Positions 51,411-59,259 of a stretch of DNA of 64,000 nt are shown here, piece after piece. This DNA is from Pseudaeromonas paramecii (GTDB lineage: Bacteria; Pseudomonadota; Gammaproteobacteria; Enterobacterales; Aeromonadaceae). The notes below the pieces were generated by a model, which was given only the letters and a program-made list of their open reading frames with translations, was not told where the DNA came from and searched no databases. The position numbers and the translations under genes were made by a program. The stretch covers positions 310,001 through 374,000 of the forward strand of contig NZ_BAABFC010000001.1 in NCBI RefSeq assembly GCF_039540575.1. The letters are read 5' to 3'. Each line of letters starts with the position of its first letter. The stretch's first letter is position 1.

Positions 51411-51618
51411 GTCTCGCCGCCTTGAACTTCCCGCGGTACCGGTTCAGCCAATCCCTGAAATGCTCCCGGTACGCTTCTGGACACCGATCGACCTCTTCCC
51501 GGATCTGATCTTCTGTTACTTCCCCATCGAACAACCGCCGGATCCAGCCATAAGCCGCCATGTGCCAGCGGACCCGCTCCACCTCCTGCTCGGTCAGGGC
51601 GGCTGCCTTTACCACCAT
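51397..51618 (-). CDS. Small hypothetical protein
   Basis: About 73 residues from an ATG at 51618. VVKAAALTEQEVERVRWHMA, with a Glu/Arg-rich helix and a basic C-terminal tail (FKAARRGKK). Overlaps the zinc-finger gene stop by 10 bp. Function unknown. Confidence 0.55.
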   Translation of the reverse strand: MVVKAAALTEQEVERVRWHMAAYGWIRRLFDGEVTEDQIREEVDRCPEAYREHFRDWLNRYRGKFKAARRGKK

Positions 51619-51836
51619 GCCCGGCGCTGCTTGGCCTTGAGCTCCAGAATGGTCTGGCACTCGGCACAGACCTGGGTGCCTGGGATGGCCTTGCGCCGCC
51701 GTGCTGGAATGGGCTCACCACACTCCTGGCACTCCGCCGCCCCCGCGCCGGCCGGCAACTGCGCCCGAACCCGCTGGATGCCGATATCCTCTTGCAGGGC
51801 AATCAGATCACCGGCCTGATCAACGTCATCACTCAC
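51609..51836 (-). CDS. TraR/DksA-type zinc-finger protein
   Basis: 75 residues. CQECGEPIPARRRKAIPGTQ followed by CAECQ is the C4 zinc finger of phage TraR/DksA-like proteins, which can bind RNA polymerase in its secondary channel. The N-terminal helix (MSDDVDQAGDLIALQEDIG) fits. Overlaps neighbours by 8-10 bp. Confidence 0.8.
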   Translation of the reverse strand: MSDDVDQAGDLIALQEDIGIQRVRAQLPAGAGAAECQECGEPIPARRRKAIPGTQVCAECQTILELKAKQRRAWW

Positions 51837-52185
51837 CTGGCTTGTCCTCCAGATAGATCACCATCCCAGCCAGGTAGTTGATCGCCCCCAACAGCTCGCG
51901 CTTCTGACGCTCCACCGTAGGCAACCGCCTTGTCTCCTGGATCTTCTTGATCGCCTGGTAAGCCATGCCGCCATCGGTATCCAGCAGCCGGCTTATCTGC
52001 TGCATTGGCTGATGCTCAAATGGCAGGTCCTGGCCATGCCGTTCTGCCCCCTTGCCAACTGCCGCCTGTTGATAAGCCTCATCAAGAACAACCATGAGAC
52101 GCTCATATCCAGGCACCACCTTGGAAAATTGAAATGTTCCGTCCGCTGGTTCACTGGCCGCCCAGGCCTGCTCACGTTCATCCAT
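51829..52185 (-). CDS. Hypothetical protein with coupled start
   Basis: 118 residues starting MDEREQAWAASEPADG. The start ATG overlaps the stop of the upstream 42-residue ORF as TGATG, so I prefer 52185 to two earlier in-frame ATGs. The C-terminal half (QETRRLPTVERQKRELLGAI, NYLAGMVIYLEDK) is helical. Function unknown. Confidence 0.65.
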   Translation of the reverse strand: MDEREQAWAASEPADGTFQFSKVVPGYERLMVVLDEAYQQAAVGKGAERHGQDLPFEHQPMQQISRLLDTDGGMAYQAIKKIQETRRLPTVERQKRELLGAINYLAGMVIYLEDKPGE

Positions 52186-52313
52186 CAATTCAGCACCCAT
52201 AACCACATCCTCACCACACACACACCAGCACCAGACACAACGACAACCGTCACGCTGGCCAGCATCACCCCACAGCAGGCCTCAGCGAACTTGGTAGCAG
52301 CACTCTTACTCAT
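52185..52313 (-). CDS. 42-residue membrane peptide
   Basis: The start overlaps the BRO gene stop (ATGA) and the stop overlaps the next start (TGATG). It encodes MSKSAATKFAEACCG, then a single hydrophobic segment, VMLASVTVVVVSGAGVCVV, and ends RMWLWVLN. The double coupling supports it as a real gene. Function unknown. Confidence 0.6.
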   Translation of the reverse strand: MSKSAATKFAEACCGVMLASVTVVVVSGAGVCVVRMWLWVLN

Positions 52314-53119
52314 GCTGCCTTCTCCCCTACCAGCCCCAGCACTCCCAGCAGATCCTTGAACCGGGTTTGAAACCAGTGCGGCTGGGTCTCCCGCTGACAG
52401 CGCGGATCCACGATGTTCTTGCCGTACAGCAGGCCCCGCGGCGACACCGCCCAGAACTCCCGCTGCTTGTCCGGCGCCTTGCTGCTGGGGCGGCTCATCT
52501 TCTCCAGCAGGCCATGGGAGGCCAGCAGGGTGTTGAATGCCTTGGCGCTCATCTGGATGCCAAAGGCCTTGAGCCCCTCGGTGGCAGAAAAGGTGGGGCG
52601 CGAACTGCCATCCACCGCATCACTGGGCGCATCGATGGCATAGGCCGGCAACAGATTGGGCAGCTGGTGCTGGGCCTGGATCTTCTGCAGCATTCCCAGG
52701 CGCCCAGAACTGCTCATGTTGAGCATGCGGGCCGACACCTCGGCAAACAGCAGGTCACGCTGCACCGCCGCCACATCCGGAATGGCCGGCACCCCAAAGC
52801 CCCCCGTCTTGCGGATGGTCGGTAGCACTTCGCCGGTCACCCAACGCTTGAACGCCTTGGCCGTCGGCAACTTGCTGCCAAAGATCAGGGAGTAGAGCCC
52901 CGCTTCATTGAAGTAGGTAATGACCTGAACCCCGCTGGCGGTGGGGGTGTCGCGTTTCGTTACATCCCCTTCGTCGACATGGTCGGCCACCGCCTTGCGC
53001 GGATTGCTATACCCCAGCGCCCGGCACACATCCGCAGCACAGAACCAGGGCTCACCCAGCTCATCGGTCACAATCCGCACCGGGCCGAACTGCTCACTGT
53101 CAAAACGCATCAGATCCAT
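52310..53119 (-). CDS. Second BRO-N domain antirepressor
   Basis: 269 residues. BRO-N domain at about 1-115 (DELGEPWFCAADVCRALGYS, FNEAGLYSLIFGSKLPTA, FKRWVTGEVLPTIRK). C-terminal domain resembles KilA-C/antirepressor C-termini: SATEGLKAFGIQMSAKAFNT, then QREFWAVSPRGLLYGKNIV. No C4-like RNA is seen upstream. It lies among replication genes and may act on CI or another repressor, or on Cro. Confidence 0.82.
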   Translation of the reverse strand: MDLMRFDSEQFGPVRIVTDELGEPWFCAADVCRALGYSNPRKAVADHVDEGDVTKRDTPTASGVQVITYFNEAGLYSLIFGSKLPTAKAFKRWVTGEVLPTIRKTGGFGVPAIPDVAAVQRDLLFAEVSARMLNMSSSGRLGMLQKIQAQHQLPNLLPAYAIDAPSDAVDGSSRPTFSATEGLKAFGIQMSAKAFNTLLASHGLLEKMSRPSSKAPDKQREFWAVSPRGLLYGKNIVDPRCQRETQPHWFQTRFKDLLGVLGLVGEKAA

Positions 53120-53121
53120 GC

Positions 53122-53445
53122 TTACCCCCTCATCTCACGCTGCCAGCGGGTCAGCCGGGTGTCCCAGGCCGTCAGATAGCGCAGCACCCACTTCATCCCC
53201 ATCGCCAGCAGGCCGAGCACACCGGCGATCAGGTTGATCAACAGTTGCAGCGCGAACACGACCACGGCCCCGTATACCTTGGGCAGCAACAGCACCCCCA
53301 ACAGGCCGACTGCCACCACCAACCAGGCCAGATCCGCCGTCTCACCACTGCCAGGCAGCCAGCCGCCCGCATGTACCAGCGTCAGCGCCGAGGCGCAGAA
53401 CAGGGTCACAAACGCCATCAGGCCCCAGAAAATCACCTTACCCAT
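53122..53445 (-). CDS. Membrane protein
   Basis: 107 residues from the ATG at 53445 (AGGAGA upstream). Three hydrophobic segments: VIFWGLMAFVTLFCASALTL, LAWLVVAVGLLGVLLL and VVVFALQLLINLIAGVLGLL. Basic C-terminus (LTRWQREMRG). Overlaps the next upstream gene by 8 bp. Unknown function; possible exclusion protein. Confidence 0.6.
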   Translation of the reverse strand: MGKVIFWGLMAFVTLFCASALTLVHAGGWLPGSGETADLAWLVVAVGLLGVLLLPKVYGAVVVFALQLLINLIAGVLGLLAMGMKWVLRYLTAWDTRLTRWQREMRG

Positions 53446-53659
53446 GCTTGATCTCCTTTCTGGCCTGCGCGGCCAGCTCAACCAACTCATCCACCTCGGC
53501 CTGGCGGATCAACGCCGGGTCCAGGTGATCACCAAACTCCCTCGGGTCCAGCGTTGGGGTGCAGAGCAGCGACAGCACCAATACCAACAGCAGCACCGCC
53601 AACACCACGGCAGCCCCCACCAGAAACCCCACCGCAAAACCGCCACCGAACAGCATCAC
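53438..53659 (-). CDS. Small membrane protein
   Basis: 73 residues with a hydrophobic N-terminal segment (FGGGFAVGFLVGAAVVLAVL and following) and a hydrophilic tail (VDELVELAAQARKEIKHG). Overlaps both neighbours. Function unknown. Confidence 0.6.
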   Translation of the reverse strand: MMLFGGGFAVGFLVGAAVVLAVLLLVLVLSLLCTPTLDPREFGDHLDPALIRQAEVDELVELAAQARKEIKHG

Positions 53660-54324
53660 AGGCCCTCTCCGTTGACTGACCGCCCACGCAGCATCGCCTT
53701 CAACGACGCCACCCCACGCTGCCCAGCCTGCTGGTAAAACTCCGGGCTGTGCTGGATCTGGGATTGGGTTGGCAGCCCCTTGAGCACCTCGGCCGCCAGG
53801 TCTTCACCCTTCACCACCCGACGCAGCAGCTGCTCATAGGCCTGGGCGAATACCTCGCGGTACCTGTCCGCACTCAGGGTCTGCCGCTCCCACTTGGTGG
53901 CGCGGGCAGCCAGCACCACGGCCGGATGCGTCTTGCGGTGGCGGGCGATATCCGCCAGTGCCTGATCCACCGTCGGCAGGCCCAGGGCCTCCGGGGTGAT
54001 CTCGCACCACTTGATGAACATGCCAGGGGCCGGGAAGAAGGGGATGGACTGCTGACGGGCGACCTGCATGCCCAGCTGCAGCTGCTCGCGGCTGGTACAC
54101 CCGGCATCCACCAGGGCCCGGGTCCACTCCGCCAGGGCGCGATCCTGCGCATCAACGGTCGGGAAGGCGTGCCGCCAGGCCGGGAAGACGCTCTTCAACT
54201 GCTCGAACATCATCGCCACCGTGGCGGCATCGTTGGCGCTGATGGGCGCCTGGCGCACCGGCTCACTGGCCGTGGTCGGCATACCCCGTTGCATCAGGGC
54301 GGCCAATGGCATGGGCTGAGTCAT
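53656..54324 (-). CDS. Replication protein P-like helicase loader
   Basis: 222 residues from the ATG at 54324, directly at the stop of the O-like gene. It fits the lambda P pattern: a variable N-terminal region, then FPAWRHAFPTVDAQDRALAE, FPAPGMFIKWCEITPEALGL, and FAQAYEQLLRRVVKGEDLA. It would load host DnaB at the origin inside the O gene. A longer frame to 54516 lacks a ribosome site. Confidence 0.85.
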   Translation of the reverse strand: MTQPMPLAALMQRGMPTTASEPVRQAPISANDAATVAMMFEQLKSVFPAWRHAFPTVDAQDRALAEWTRALVDAGCTSREQLQLGMQVARQQSIPFFPAPGMFIKWCEITPEALGLPTVDQALADIARHRKTHPAVVLAARATKWERQTLSADRYREVFAQAYEQLLRRVVKGEDLAAEVLKGLPTQSQIQHSPEFYQQAGQRGVASLKAMLRGRSVNGEGL

Positions 54325-55289
54325 CAGAAACCCTCCTGCAGGTACTTGGTCCAGCGGGTGTCGTTCACATCCAGGGTGCCGGCGGGCTGCAGGTAGGCCT
54401 GTGCCATGCCAGAACTGCCGCCCTTGTCCTGGCACCGAGCCAGCCAGGAGGTGATAAACCGGGTGATGCCACGCTTGGTCTTGCGCTTGGTAGGGTTGCC
54501 AATCAGCCAACCGCACATGGCCCGCAGCTCCTGGGCCACGTCCACCGCCGGGTACAGGCTCCGCATCTGGTCGGCGAACGCCACCGTGACTGGGTAGCCC
54601 TCACCGGTGTTGAGCGGCAGCAGGATTGCCACTGGCTCGTTGACATCAGGCGTTGGTGCTGGAGTGGTTTGGTTTGGTTGGCTGGCAACCTGGGAGGTCT
54701 GCTCGGGTTCGGCATGGTAGACCCCCTCGTCAACGAGAACGCCTTCAACCACCACCGGCGCAGAGTCCGCGACAGCGGGCTCCGCGCAAATGCTTTTGCT
54801 CTTTGTCTTTCTTGTCTTTTGAATAGTGTCTTTTGTGTTTCCCTGTTTCGGGGAAGGTTCTTTCCCTGTTTCGGGGAAACTTTCCTTCCCGCTTTCGGGG
54901 AAACTTTCCCCGTTTTGGGGAAGATTTGTAGACCACTCAGAAAGGACTTTATTGGGGCCGATCTTGCGACCGCTGGTAACGATGATCCCCATGTCCAGCA
55001 ACTGGTTCTTGGCCGTACTGACCCGGGTTTCTGGGATCTTGGCAAGCTCAGCAATCTGGCTGTTGGTGATGCGATCAAACGACTTGTTGAACCCGTAGGT
55101 CTTGCGGATCACAGCCAAGGCCACCTTGTACTGATGCTTGGTCAGGTCAGCCTCTATCAGAGCGTCAAGCAGCTCATTGGCCAGCCTGGTATAGCCATCA
55201 TCACAATCCGCCACACGCTCCCCCTTGGCCGCCGCATGGGCATCGGCGACATGCAGCCGCCCAAACTCGGCCCGAACTACGTTACCCAT
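54324..55289 (-). CDS. Replication initiator, O-like
   Basis: 321 residues. The N-terminal domain (DGYTRLANELLDALIEADLT, ALAVIRKTYGFNKSFDRITN) is the Phage_rep_O winged-helix region; the C-terminal ~100 residues would bind P. Between them the coding sequence is built of four 18-bp iterons, giving ESFPE(S/T)GKE-like repeats (about residues 122-150). GGGAGG precedes the start. This is a self-contained origin like lambda's. Confidence 0.88.
   Translation of the reverse strand: MGNVVRAEFGRLHVADAHAAAKGERVADCDDGYTRLANELLDALIEADLTKHQYKVALAVIRKTYGFNKSFDRITNSQIAELAKIPETRVSTAKNQLLDMGIIVTSGRKIGPNKVLSEWSTNLPQNGESFPESGKESFPETGKEPSPKQGNTKDTIQKTRKTKSKSICAEPAVADSAPVVVEGVLVDEGVYHAEPEQTSQVASQPNQTTPAPTPDVNEPVAILLPLNTGEGYPVTVAFADQMRSLYPAVDVAQELRAMCGWLIGNPTKRKTKRGITRFITSWLARCQDKGGSSGMAQAYLQPAGTLDVNDTRWTKYLQEGF
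54838..54922. repeat. Four 18-bp iterons, phage replication origin
   Basis: Copies at 54838-54855 and 54861-54878 read TTTCCCTGTTTCGGGGAA; 54885-54902 and 54905-54922 vary slightly (CTTCCCGCTTTCGGGGAA, TTTCCCCGTTTTGGGGAA). Each is an imperfect palindrome. On the low-coordinate side lies a purine/AT-rich stretch (54793-54837), the likely unwinding site. Lambda also has four 18-bp iterons in O. Confidence 0.88.
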
Positions 55290-55410
55290 GGCTCACCTCC
55301 CTGCCCTGCCACGTCCGCCAACCGGCTTGGAACGCCAGGAGGATTTCGTCCCAGCTAACCAACTGACCTCGCAGTAGAAAAATCGCTTTATCCCTGTTAC
55401 GCTCATTCAT
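55282..55410 (-). CDS. 42-residue protein upstream of O
   Basis: MNERNRDKAIFLLRGQLVSW, then DEILLAFQAGWRTWQGREVS. The ATG follows TGAGGAGA, a very good ribosome site, and the stop overlaps the O start by 8 bp. The frame upstream to 55695 lacks support. A helical peptide, function unknown; it lies where lambda has cII, but is far too short to be CII. Confidence 0.6.
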   Translation of the reverse strand: MNERNRDKAIFLLRGQLVSWDEILLAFQAGWRTWQGREVSHG

Positions 55411-55542
55411 GTTCACGGTCTCCTCAGACGTCGTGATCCGCGCCCCGACTGTTCCCGCAGTGCGGGGCATTCTTTTATTGGCGGCCTGCCGCCTGATACG
55501 ATTGGCTCTCTCACAAGCAACCGCTTCACCAAGGAGCAAGCC

Positions 55543-55848
55543 ATGACCTACGACTACTTCATCCAATTCCTGACCCAGTACGACACTGACCAGATCCCTA
55601 AGGGCGCGGTTACGTTCAGAACCGCCCTTCAAGTCGGCGATGTCATCCAGCTGGAAGAGGACGGCGAATATCATCTGGTTCGCCTGATCACCCACTCACC
55701 AGCGGGCGCCACCCTTCACCTGTCTGGCAAAGGCCAGAACATCGCAGACCTATTACTGTGTGAGCCTGAGTTCACCGACCTGGACTTCCGATGTGACGCA
55801 AGCCAACCAGTAGATGTGATCCGTCTCTGGCAACAAATGTCCCGCTAA
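55543..55848 (+). CDS. Small protein antisense to the early operon
   Basis: 101 residues: YDYFIQFLTQYDTDQIPKGA, then a beta-rich body (VIQLEEDGEYHLVRLITHSP). CCAAGGAGC precedes the ATG. It runs against the leftward early transcript. It overlaps the 133-residue minus-strand gene by 4 bp. Function unknown. Confidence 0.65.
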   Translation: MTYDYFIQFLTQYDTDQIPKGAVTFRTALQVGDVIQLEEDGEYHLVRLITHSPAGATLHLSGKGQNIADLLLCEPEFTDLDFRCDASQPVDVIRLWQQMSR

Positions 55849-56246
55849 CGCCCAGTGTTAAGAGGGGCCGCCCTGTCCGGCTTATCTGGCCTGGCCTCGG
55901 TTTGTCCCTCTCGATTGGAGCGTTCCAGCTCTCTAAACGCGGCTTCCCGCACCAGCTCCTTACGCGCATTGCTCATCTCAAACACACCCTGTCGCACCAC
56001 AGCGTTATCAACTTCATCCAGCATCTGATCGATAACCTCTTGCGGGGCGCAGGCCAGTAAGCGACCCAACACGATGTCCAGTACGTCGTTGGCGAGGCTG
56101 GCCACCTTCATCGAGTGACCAGGATTGAATGGCACGCAAAGGCTGCGGCTGTTGCTGGAATTTGGGCCAACGCTTGTGCAGCTGATCGCCGCCCGTAGCC
56201 GCTGGGTTAGCAGGGCGATCCGGTAGTTATCGAATGTCTCGCTCAT
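55845..56246 (-). CDS. Hypothetical early protein
   Basis: 133 residues: SETFDNYRIALLTQRLRAAI, then HSMKVASLANDVLDIVLGRL, helical, and a disordered charged C-terminus. No family recognised. Confidence 0.55.
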   Translation of the reverse strand: MSETFDNYRIALLTQRLRAAISCTSVGPNSSNSRSLCVPFNPGHSMKVASLANDVLDIVLGRLLACAPQEVIDQMLDEVDNAVVRQGVFEMSNARKELVREAAFRELERSNREGQTEARPDKPDRAAPLNTGR

Positions 56247-56396
56247 AGCGATTCCCTCATTTCTCAGGCCAATTGGCTCAGCCCTGTATGCCCAATTCGG
56301 TGCCCTTAACGCCGGGCCAGCGACCTGTTTGGGTCAGGTTCCCTTCCGTGCTATGGTTCAGCTGTCCAGTTCTCAACCAACAGCACAGGAGTCGAT

Positions 56397-56483
56397 ATGA
56401 ACTCATTCGTTGAGCCAGAAGACCGGTTTGGCCGTATCCCTCGTCAACCGGCACCACCTCCACCAAAACAGCCACAACGCTAA
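56397..56483 (+). CDS. 28-residue Pro-rich ORF
   Basis: MNSFVEPEDRFGRIPRQPAP followed by PPPKQPQR. AGGAG lies 6 bp before the ATG. It ends 9 bp before the membrane protein gene at 56493, so it may be a leader or a coexpressed peptide. Function unknown. Confidence 0.45.
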   Translation: MNSFVEPEDRFGRIPRQPAPPPPKQPQR

Positions 56484-56492
56484 GGCCATGAC

Positions 56493-56954
56493 ATGAAACG
56501 TGACGATCTCCAGTTCCAGCTCAGCTACTCCTATTTCATGGAGAGCATGCATGCCCGCCTCTACTCGCGAGTCGACAAGCTGCTGACCTTTGCTCAGCTG
56601 GTTCTGGGTTCGTCCGTCTTTGCATCCTTCGGCGAAAACTGGTTCCTTGGCCTGGCGCTGGTAATCCTTTCCGCGATCAGTTTCGTGTGGCAGCCCGCTG
56701 CCAAATCCCATGTGTATGCTGGTAGAGCTGATAACTACGCCAAGCTGATGTACCGGGCAGACGAGCTGACCGACCAGGAACTGGAGTCCCAACTCACCAG
56801 CACCGTCGAGGACATCTTTGATGAAGTCGGCGCCCTTACCAGCGCGGCCTATATGCGTGCGGCCATCCAGCTCGGTCGGCAATGCGACACCAAACTCAGT
56901 GGTATTGAGAAAGTCCTGGCCTGGCTGGCCGGTGATTTGCCACGTCATCCCTGA
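56493..56954 (+). CDS. SLATT-like membrane protein
   Basis: 153 residues. Two hydrophobic segments at about 27-62 (LLTFAQLVLGSSVFASF and FLGLALVILSAISFVW), then a helical cytoplasmic part with YAKLMYRADELTDQELESQL. Resembles the two-helix SLATT proteins found with defence effectors, but this is a loose match. Runs against the leftward early operon. Confidence 0.5.
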   Translation: MKRDDLQFQLSYSYFMESMHARLYSRVDKLLTFAQLVLGSSVFASFGENWFLGLALVILSAISFVWQPAAKSHVYAGRADNYAKLMYRADELTDQELESQLTSTVEDIFDEVGALTSAAYMRAAIQLGRQCDTKLSGIEKVLAWLAGDLPRHP

Positions 56955-57571
56955 TCACCCTCGCCCGGTACTGCGGCGGAGCCCGACTGCTTCAAGGCGA
57001 TCAATGAGTCGATCGAGCCGATAAGCCGGTCATTGCTTTGCCGCGACTCCAGCAGCTCCTTTTTGGCGACCAGCAGCTCATCCAGACTCGGGTTGCCAGA
57101 TAGATTCAGCGCGGCGGCAATGGCCTCTCCGCTCTCCTTGGCCATATCACTGGCGGCCCGCACATGCCCCACCTCTGCCGATGCAGGTTTGTCTTCGATA
57201 AACACGCCGCCGGTATGGCCGAATAGCCCGTTCACCAGCCCCATTCGCACCGAGGTCGGCATGGCGCCGGCAATCAGCCGGATCAGGTCGCACCACATGT
57301 CACCGGGGATCTTGTGTTCCAGCCGCAGCCAGCGGCGCACCTTCTGGGCGCCCAGCTTCATCTGCTCGGCGGGGTCTTCATGGCTCGGCCAGTCGATGTC
57401 CAGCACCGCATCCCAGTGGTTGGCGTGGTAGAGCTCGCGGACGTTCTGGATGCAGGCCTGGAACGAGCGATGGTCCACCCGCTGCCACTCGCTTAGTGCC
57501 GCCTCCAAAATGAAGGCGGTGCTCTGGGGCCGAAATCCGCGCTTCGTGCCGATAACGTCAATGGCTGGCAT
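56945..57571 (-). CDS. Early regulator-position protein after Cro
   Basis: 208 residues, helical, with SFQACIQNVRELYHANHWDA and VRRWLRLEHKIPGDMWCDLI, a middle hairpin, and a C-terminal helix with SLDELLVAKKELLESRQSND. It sits where lambda CII lies but is twice as long and has no clear HTH that I can identify. Its ribosome site lies in the perfect operator at 57580-57592. Confidence 0.5.
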   Translation of the reverse strand: MPAIDVIGTKRGFRPQSTAFILEAALSEWQRVDHRSFQACIQNVRELYHANHWDAVLDIDWPSHEDPAEQMKLGAQKVRRWLRLEHKIPGDMWCDLIRLIAGAMPTSVRMGLVNGLFGHTGGVFIEDKPASAEVGHVRAASDMAKESGEAIAAALNLSGNPSLDELLVAKKELLESRQSNDRLIGSIDSLIALKQSGSAAVPGEGDQG

Positions 57572-57579
57572 GATTTAAA

Positions 57580-57592
57580 TAACCTTTGGTTA
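57580..57592. promoter_or_regulatory. Perfect operator overlapping the cro stop
   Basis: TAACCTTTGGTTA is a perfect dyad (TAACC-TTT-GGTTA) that overlaps the cro stop codon and lies 9 bp before the next gene's ATG. It matches the sites around cI and PL, so repressor bound here may act as a roadblock. Confidence 0.6.
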
Positions 57593-57808
57593 GCCCCGCT
57601 TTGGCAGGGCTGCTAGAATGTCTGCCGCCTTTTTGTCGAGCGGCAACGAAGTGAGCACTTTGTGGCTCATTCCTTGCTCCATCAGTTTTGGCACCCAGGT
57701 GGCAGGTACCTTCTGCCTGCGGAATGCTCGTGATACAGCAGGGCCAGAAACTCCCAAGGCTTTGGCAATCGCGGCCTTGGTCTTGAATCGCTTAAGCAGC
57801 TCGTCCAT
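57590..57808 (-). CDS. cro: Cro-like repressor
   Basis: 72 residues. MDELLKRFKTKAAIAKALGV and SGPAVSRAFRRQKVPATW form a Cro-type helix-turn-helix. AGGA lies 7 bp before the start. It faces cI across a 108-bp operator region and is the first gene of the leftward early operon. Confidence 0.85.
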   Translation of the reverse strand: MDELLKRFKTKAAIAKALGVSGPAVSRAFRRQKVPATWVPKLMEQGMSHKVLTSLPLDKKAADILAALPKRG

Positions 57809-57837
57809 ATGGCGTCCTGTGTTTTGTTGCGTCGCTA

Positions 57838-57912
57838 ATCATAACTATCGGTTAGCTTTAAATGCAACTACTTAAAGTTATCTTCGATTGCGTCAAAAAT
57901 AACTGAGTGTTA
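57838..57912. promoter_or_regulatory. PR promoter and operators between cro and cI
   Basis: Leftward PR: TTGCAT (57867-57862), 18-bp spacer, TATGAT (57843-57838). Operators TAACTATCGGTTA (57842-57854) lies in the spacer and TAACTGAGTGTTA (57900-57912) ends 4 bp before the cI start. A weaker AACT-N7-GTTA site (57866-57880) is between. CI and Cro would compete here. Confidence 0.7.
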
Positions 57913-57916
57913 ACTT

Positions 57917-58609
57917 ATGAACCGGACATCAGAAGAAATGGCTCGATTTGAGGCCGATAAGGAAGCATTCGCAAAGCGACTTAATGCAGCGCTGGATGAG
58001 CTTGGCTGGCCGGTACGCGGCCGAGCTCCCAAGTTGAAAAGCAGTTTGCGAGATGACATATCACTCGTCGCAATCCGCAAATGGCTAGTCGGGGATGGAC
58101 TCCCCGAGCTGAAGCGCATGGGCGAGCTGTCAAAAATCACGGGAAAGACTGTTCAATGGCTACTGACAGGAAGTGACCAGGGCGATCAGAACATTGAAAT
58201 TGCCCAGGTACCCGTCTGGCATGTGCCTTTGATTTCATGGGTATCTGCAGGAATGTTGTGTGATTCGGGTGATGTGCCTTCCGTAGAGATGGCAGAGGAG
58301 TACATCCCCAGCCCGGTGCGGGTTGGGTCTAGCTCATATGCAGTAGTCGTGCGCGGTGATTCGATGACATCCCCTACCGGCAGGGTCAGCTACCCTGATG
58401 GTTCGATTATCATCGTTGACCCAGACGTTGAGCCTCAGCCGCCTTGCCGTGTTGTTGCCAGAGTCGGCAACGAAACCACATTCAAAGAGTTGGTCGACGA
58501 TGCCGGCGCCTGGTACCTGAAGCCGCTAAATCCCCAATACCCAACGCGCCCCGTTGATGAAACTGTCTGCATCTGTGGGGTGGTGCGCTGCATGGTTTTC
58601 AAGGAATAG
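57917..58609 (+). CDS. cI: CI-like phage repressor, self-cleaving
   Basis: 230 residues. The N-terminal ~85 residues form the DNA-binding domain (AFAKRLNAALDELGWPVRGR, GLPELKRMGELSKITGKTVQ). The C-terminal S24 domain has the cleavage site Ala111-Gly112 (WVSAG), Ser149 (GDSM) and Lys190 (FKEL). RecA-stimulated cleavage would couple induction to DNA damage. No ribosome site stands out, only TAACTT before the ATG, so translation may be leaderless as for lambda cI. Confidence 0.92.
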   Translation: MNRTSEEMARFEADKEAFAKRLNAALDELGWPVRGRAPKLKSSLRDDISLVAIRKWLVGDGLPELKRMGELSKITGKTVQWLLTGSDQGDQNIEIAQVPVWHVPLISWVSAGMLCDSGDVPSVEMAEEYIPSPVRVGSSSYAVVVRGDSMTSPTGRVSYPDGSIIIVDPDVEPQPPCRVVARVGNETTFKELVDDAGAWYLKPLNPQYPTRPVDETVCICGVVRCMVFKE

Positions 58610-58610
58610 G

Positions 58611-59126
58611 TCAACTCTCTCGCTGACAGTGAGGGCAAATCTTCGCATCCAGCTTAATTAGCTCTTTGCAGTGAGGACAAGGCACCCTTGTTCTGTCCGG
58701 CAAGACAAACGCGACCACTAAACCTGCCGGGCCAAGCAGACTGGCCCACAGCGCGCCACTTGCTGCATTTCCTGTTCTGCGCCCAACATAGAAGCCCGCC
58801 ACCCCCAAGGGGAAAACAACACCCAACAAGATGTAGGGCAAGGCGGGGTTGATCATTCCTGCCCCCACACCTGCAAGCACTAATGCAGCCGCAGCCAAAA
58901 TCATGCCAAGAAGATCCATCGCTGTTGTTGGCTTCCCCTGCTGCATGCTACGAATTAAGTCCTCCTTACTGCTGGATTTGCCACTAGCACTCCTGGCGAT
59001 GTGAGGGATTGACGACTGGGCTGGAGCAACCGAGCCGCCACCATCAATCCGCTTCCCGCAGCTATCACACACCTCAGTTCCATCCTCTATCAGGTTATGA
59101 CAGCTCTGACACTCGACAAGACTCAT
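58611..59126 (-). CDS. Zinc-ribbon membrane protein
   Basis: 171 residues from the ATG at 59126. An N-terminal zinc ribbon (CQSCHNLIEDGTEVCDSCGK), a Ser-rich linker, three hydrophobic segments (about 70-140), and a second zinc ribbon (CPHCKELIKLDAKICPHCQ) at the end. It lies between cI and PL in the place of lambda rex but on the opposite strand. Its promoter should overlap PL. Lysogenic conversion is possible but not shown. Confidence 0.65.
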   Translation of the reverse strand: MSLVECQSCHNLIEDGTEVCDSCGKRIDGGGSVAPAQSSIPHIARSASGKSSSKEDLIRSMQQGKPTTAMDLLGMILAAAALVLAGVGAGMINPALPYILLGVVFPLGVAGFYVGRRTGNAASGALWASLLGPAGLVVAFVLPDRTRVPCPHCKELIKLDAKICPHCQRES

Positions 59127-59206
59127 TCTCCCTCTCCTTAGGATGCAATTGGCCCTCACCAAGAATATCCACTTCAAAGCAATCCGCAATTCCCAAGACC
59201 AGAAAG

Positions 59207-59259
59207 TAACTATTGGTTATTGACATGATGAAAACCTTAGTTATGATAACCATTAGTTA
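59207..59259 (+). promoter_or_regulatory. PL-like promoter with two operators
   Basis: TTGACA (59220-59225), 16-bp spacer, TATGAT (59242-59247), pointing right. Operators TAACTATTGGTTA (59207-59219) abuts the -35 and TAACCATTAGTTA (59247-59259) covers the start. It drives the rightward early operon to the integrase and is repressed by CI. Confidence 0.75.

Noticed and set aside
53749..54396. 215-residue plus-strand ORF opposite the P-like gene
   Set aside because: Shadow of the replication gene; no ribosome site and wrong composition.
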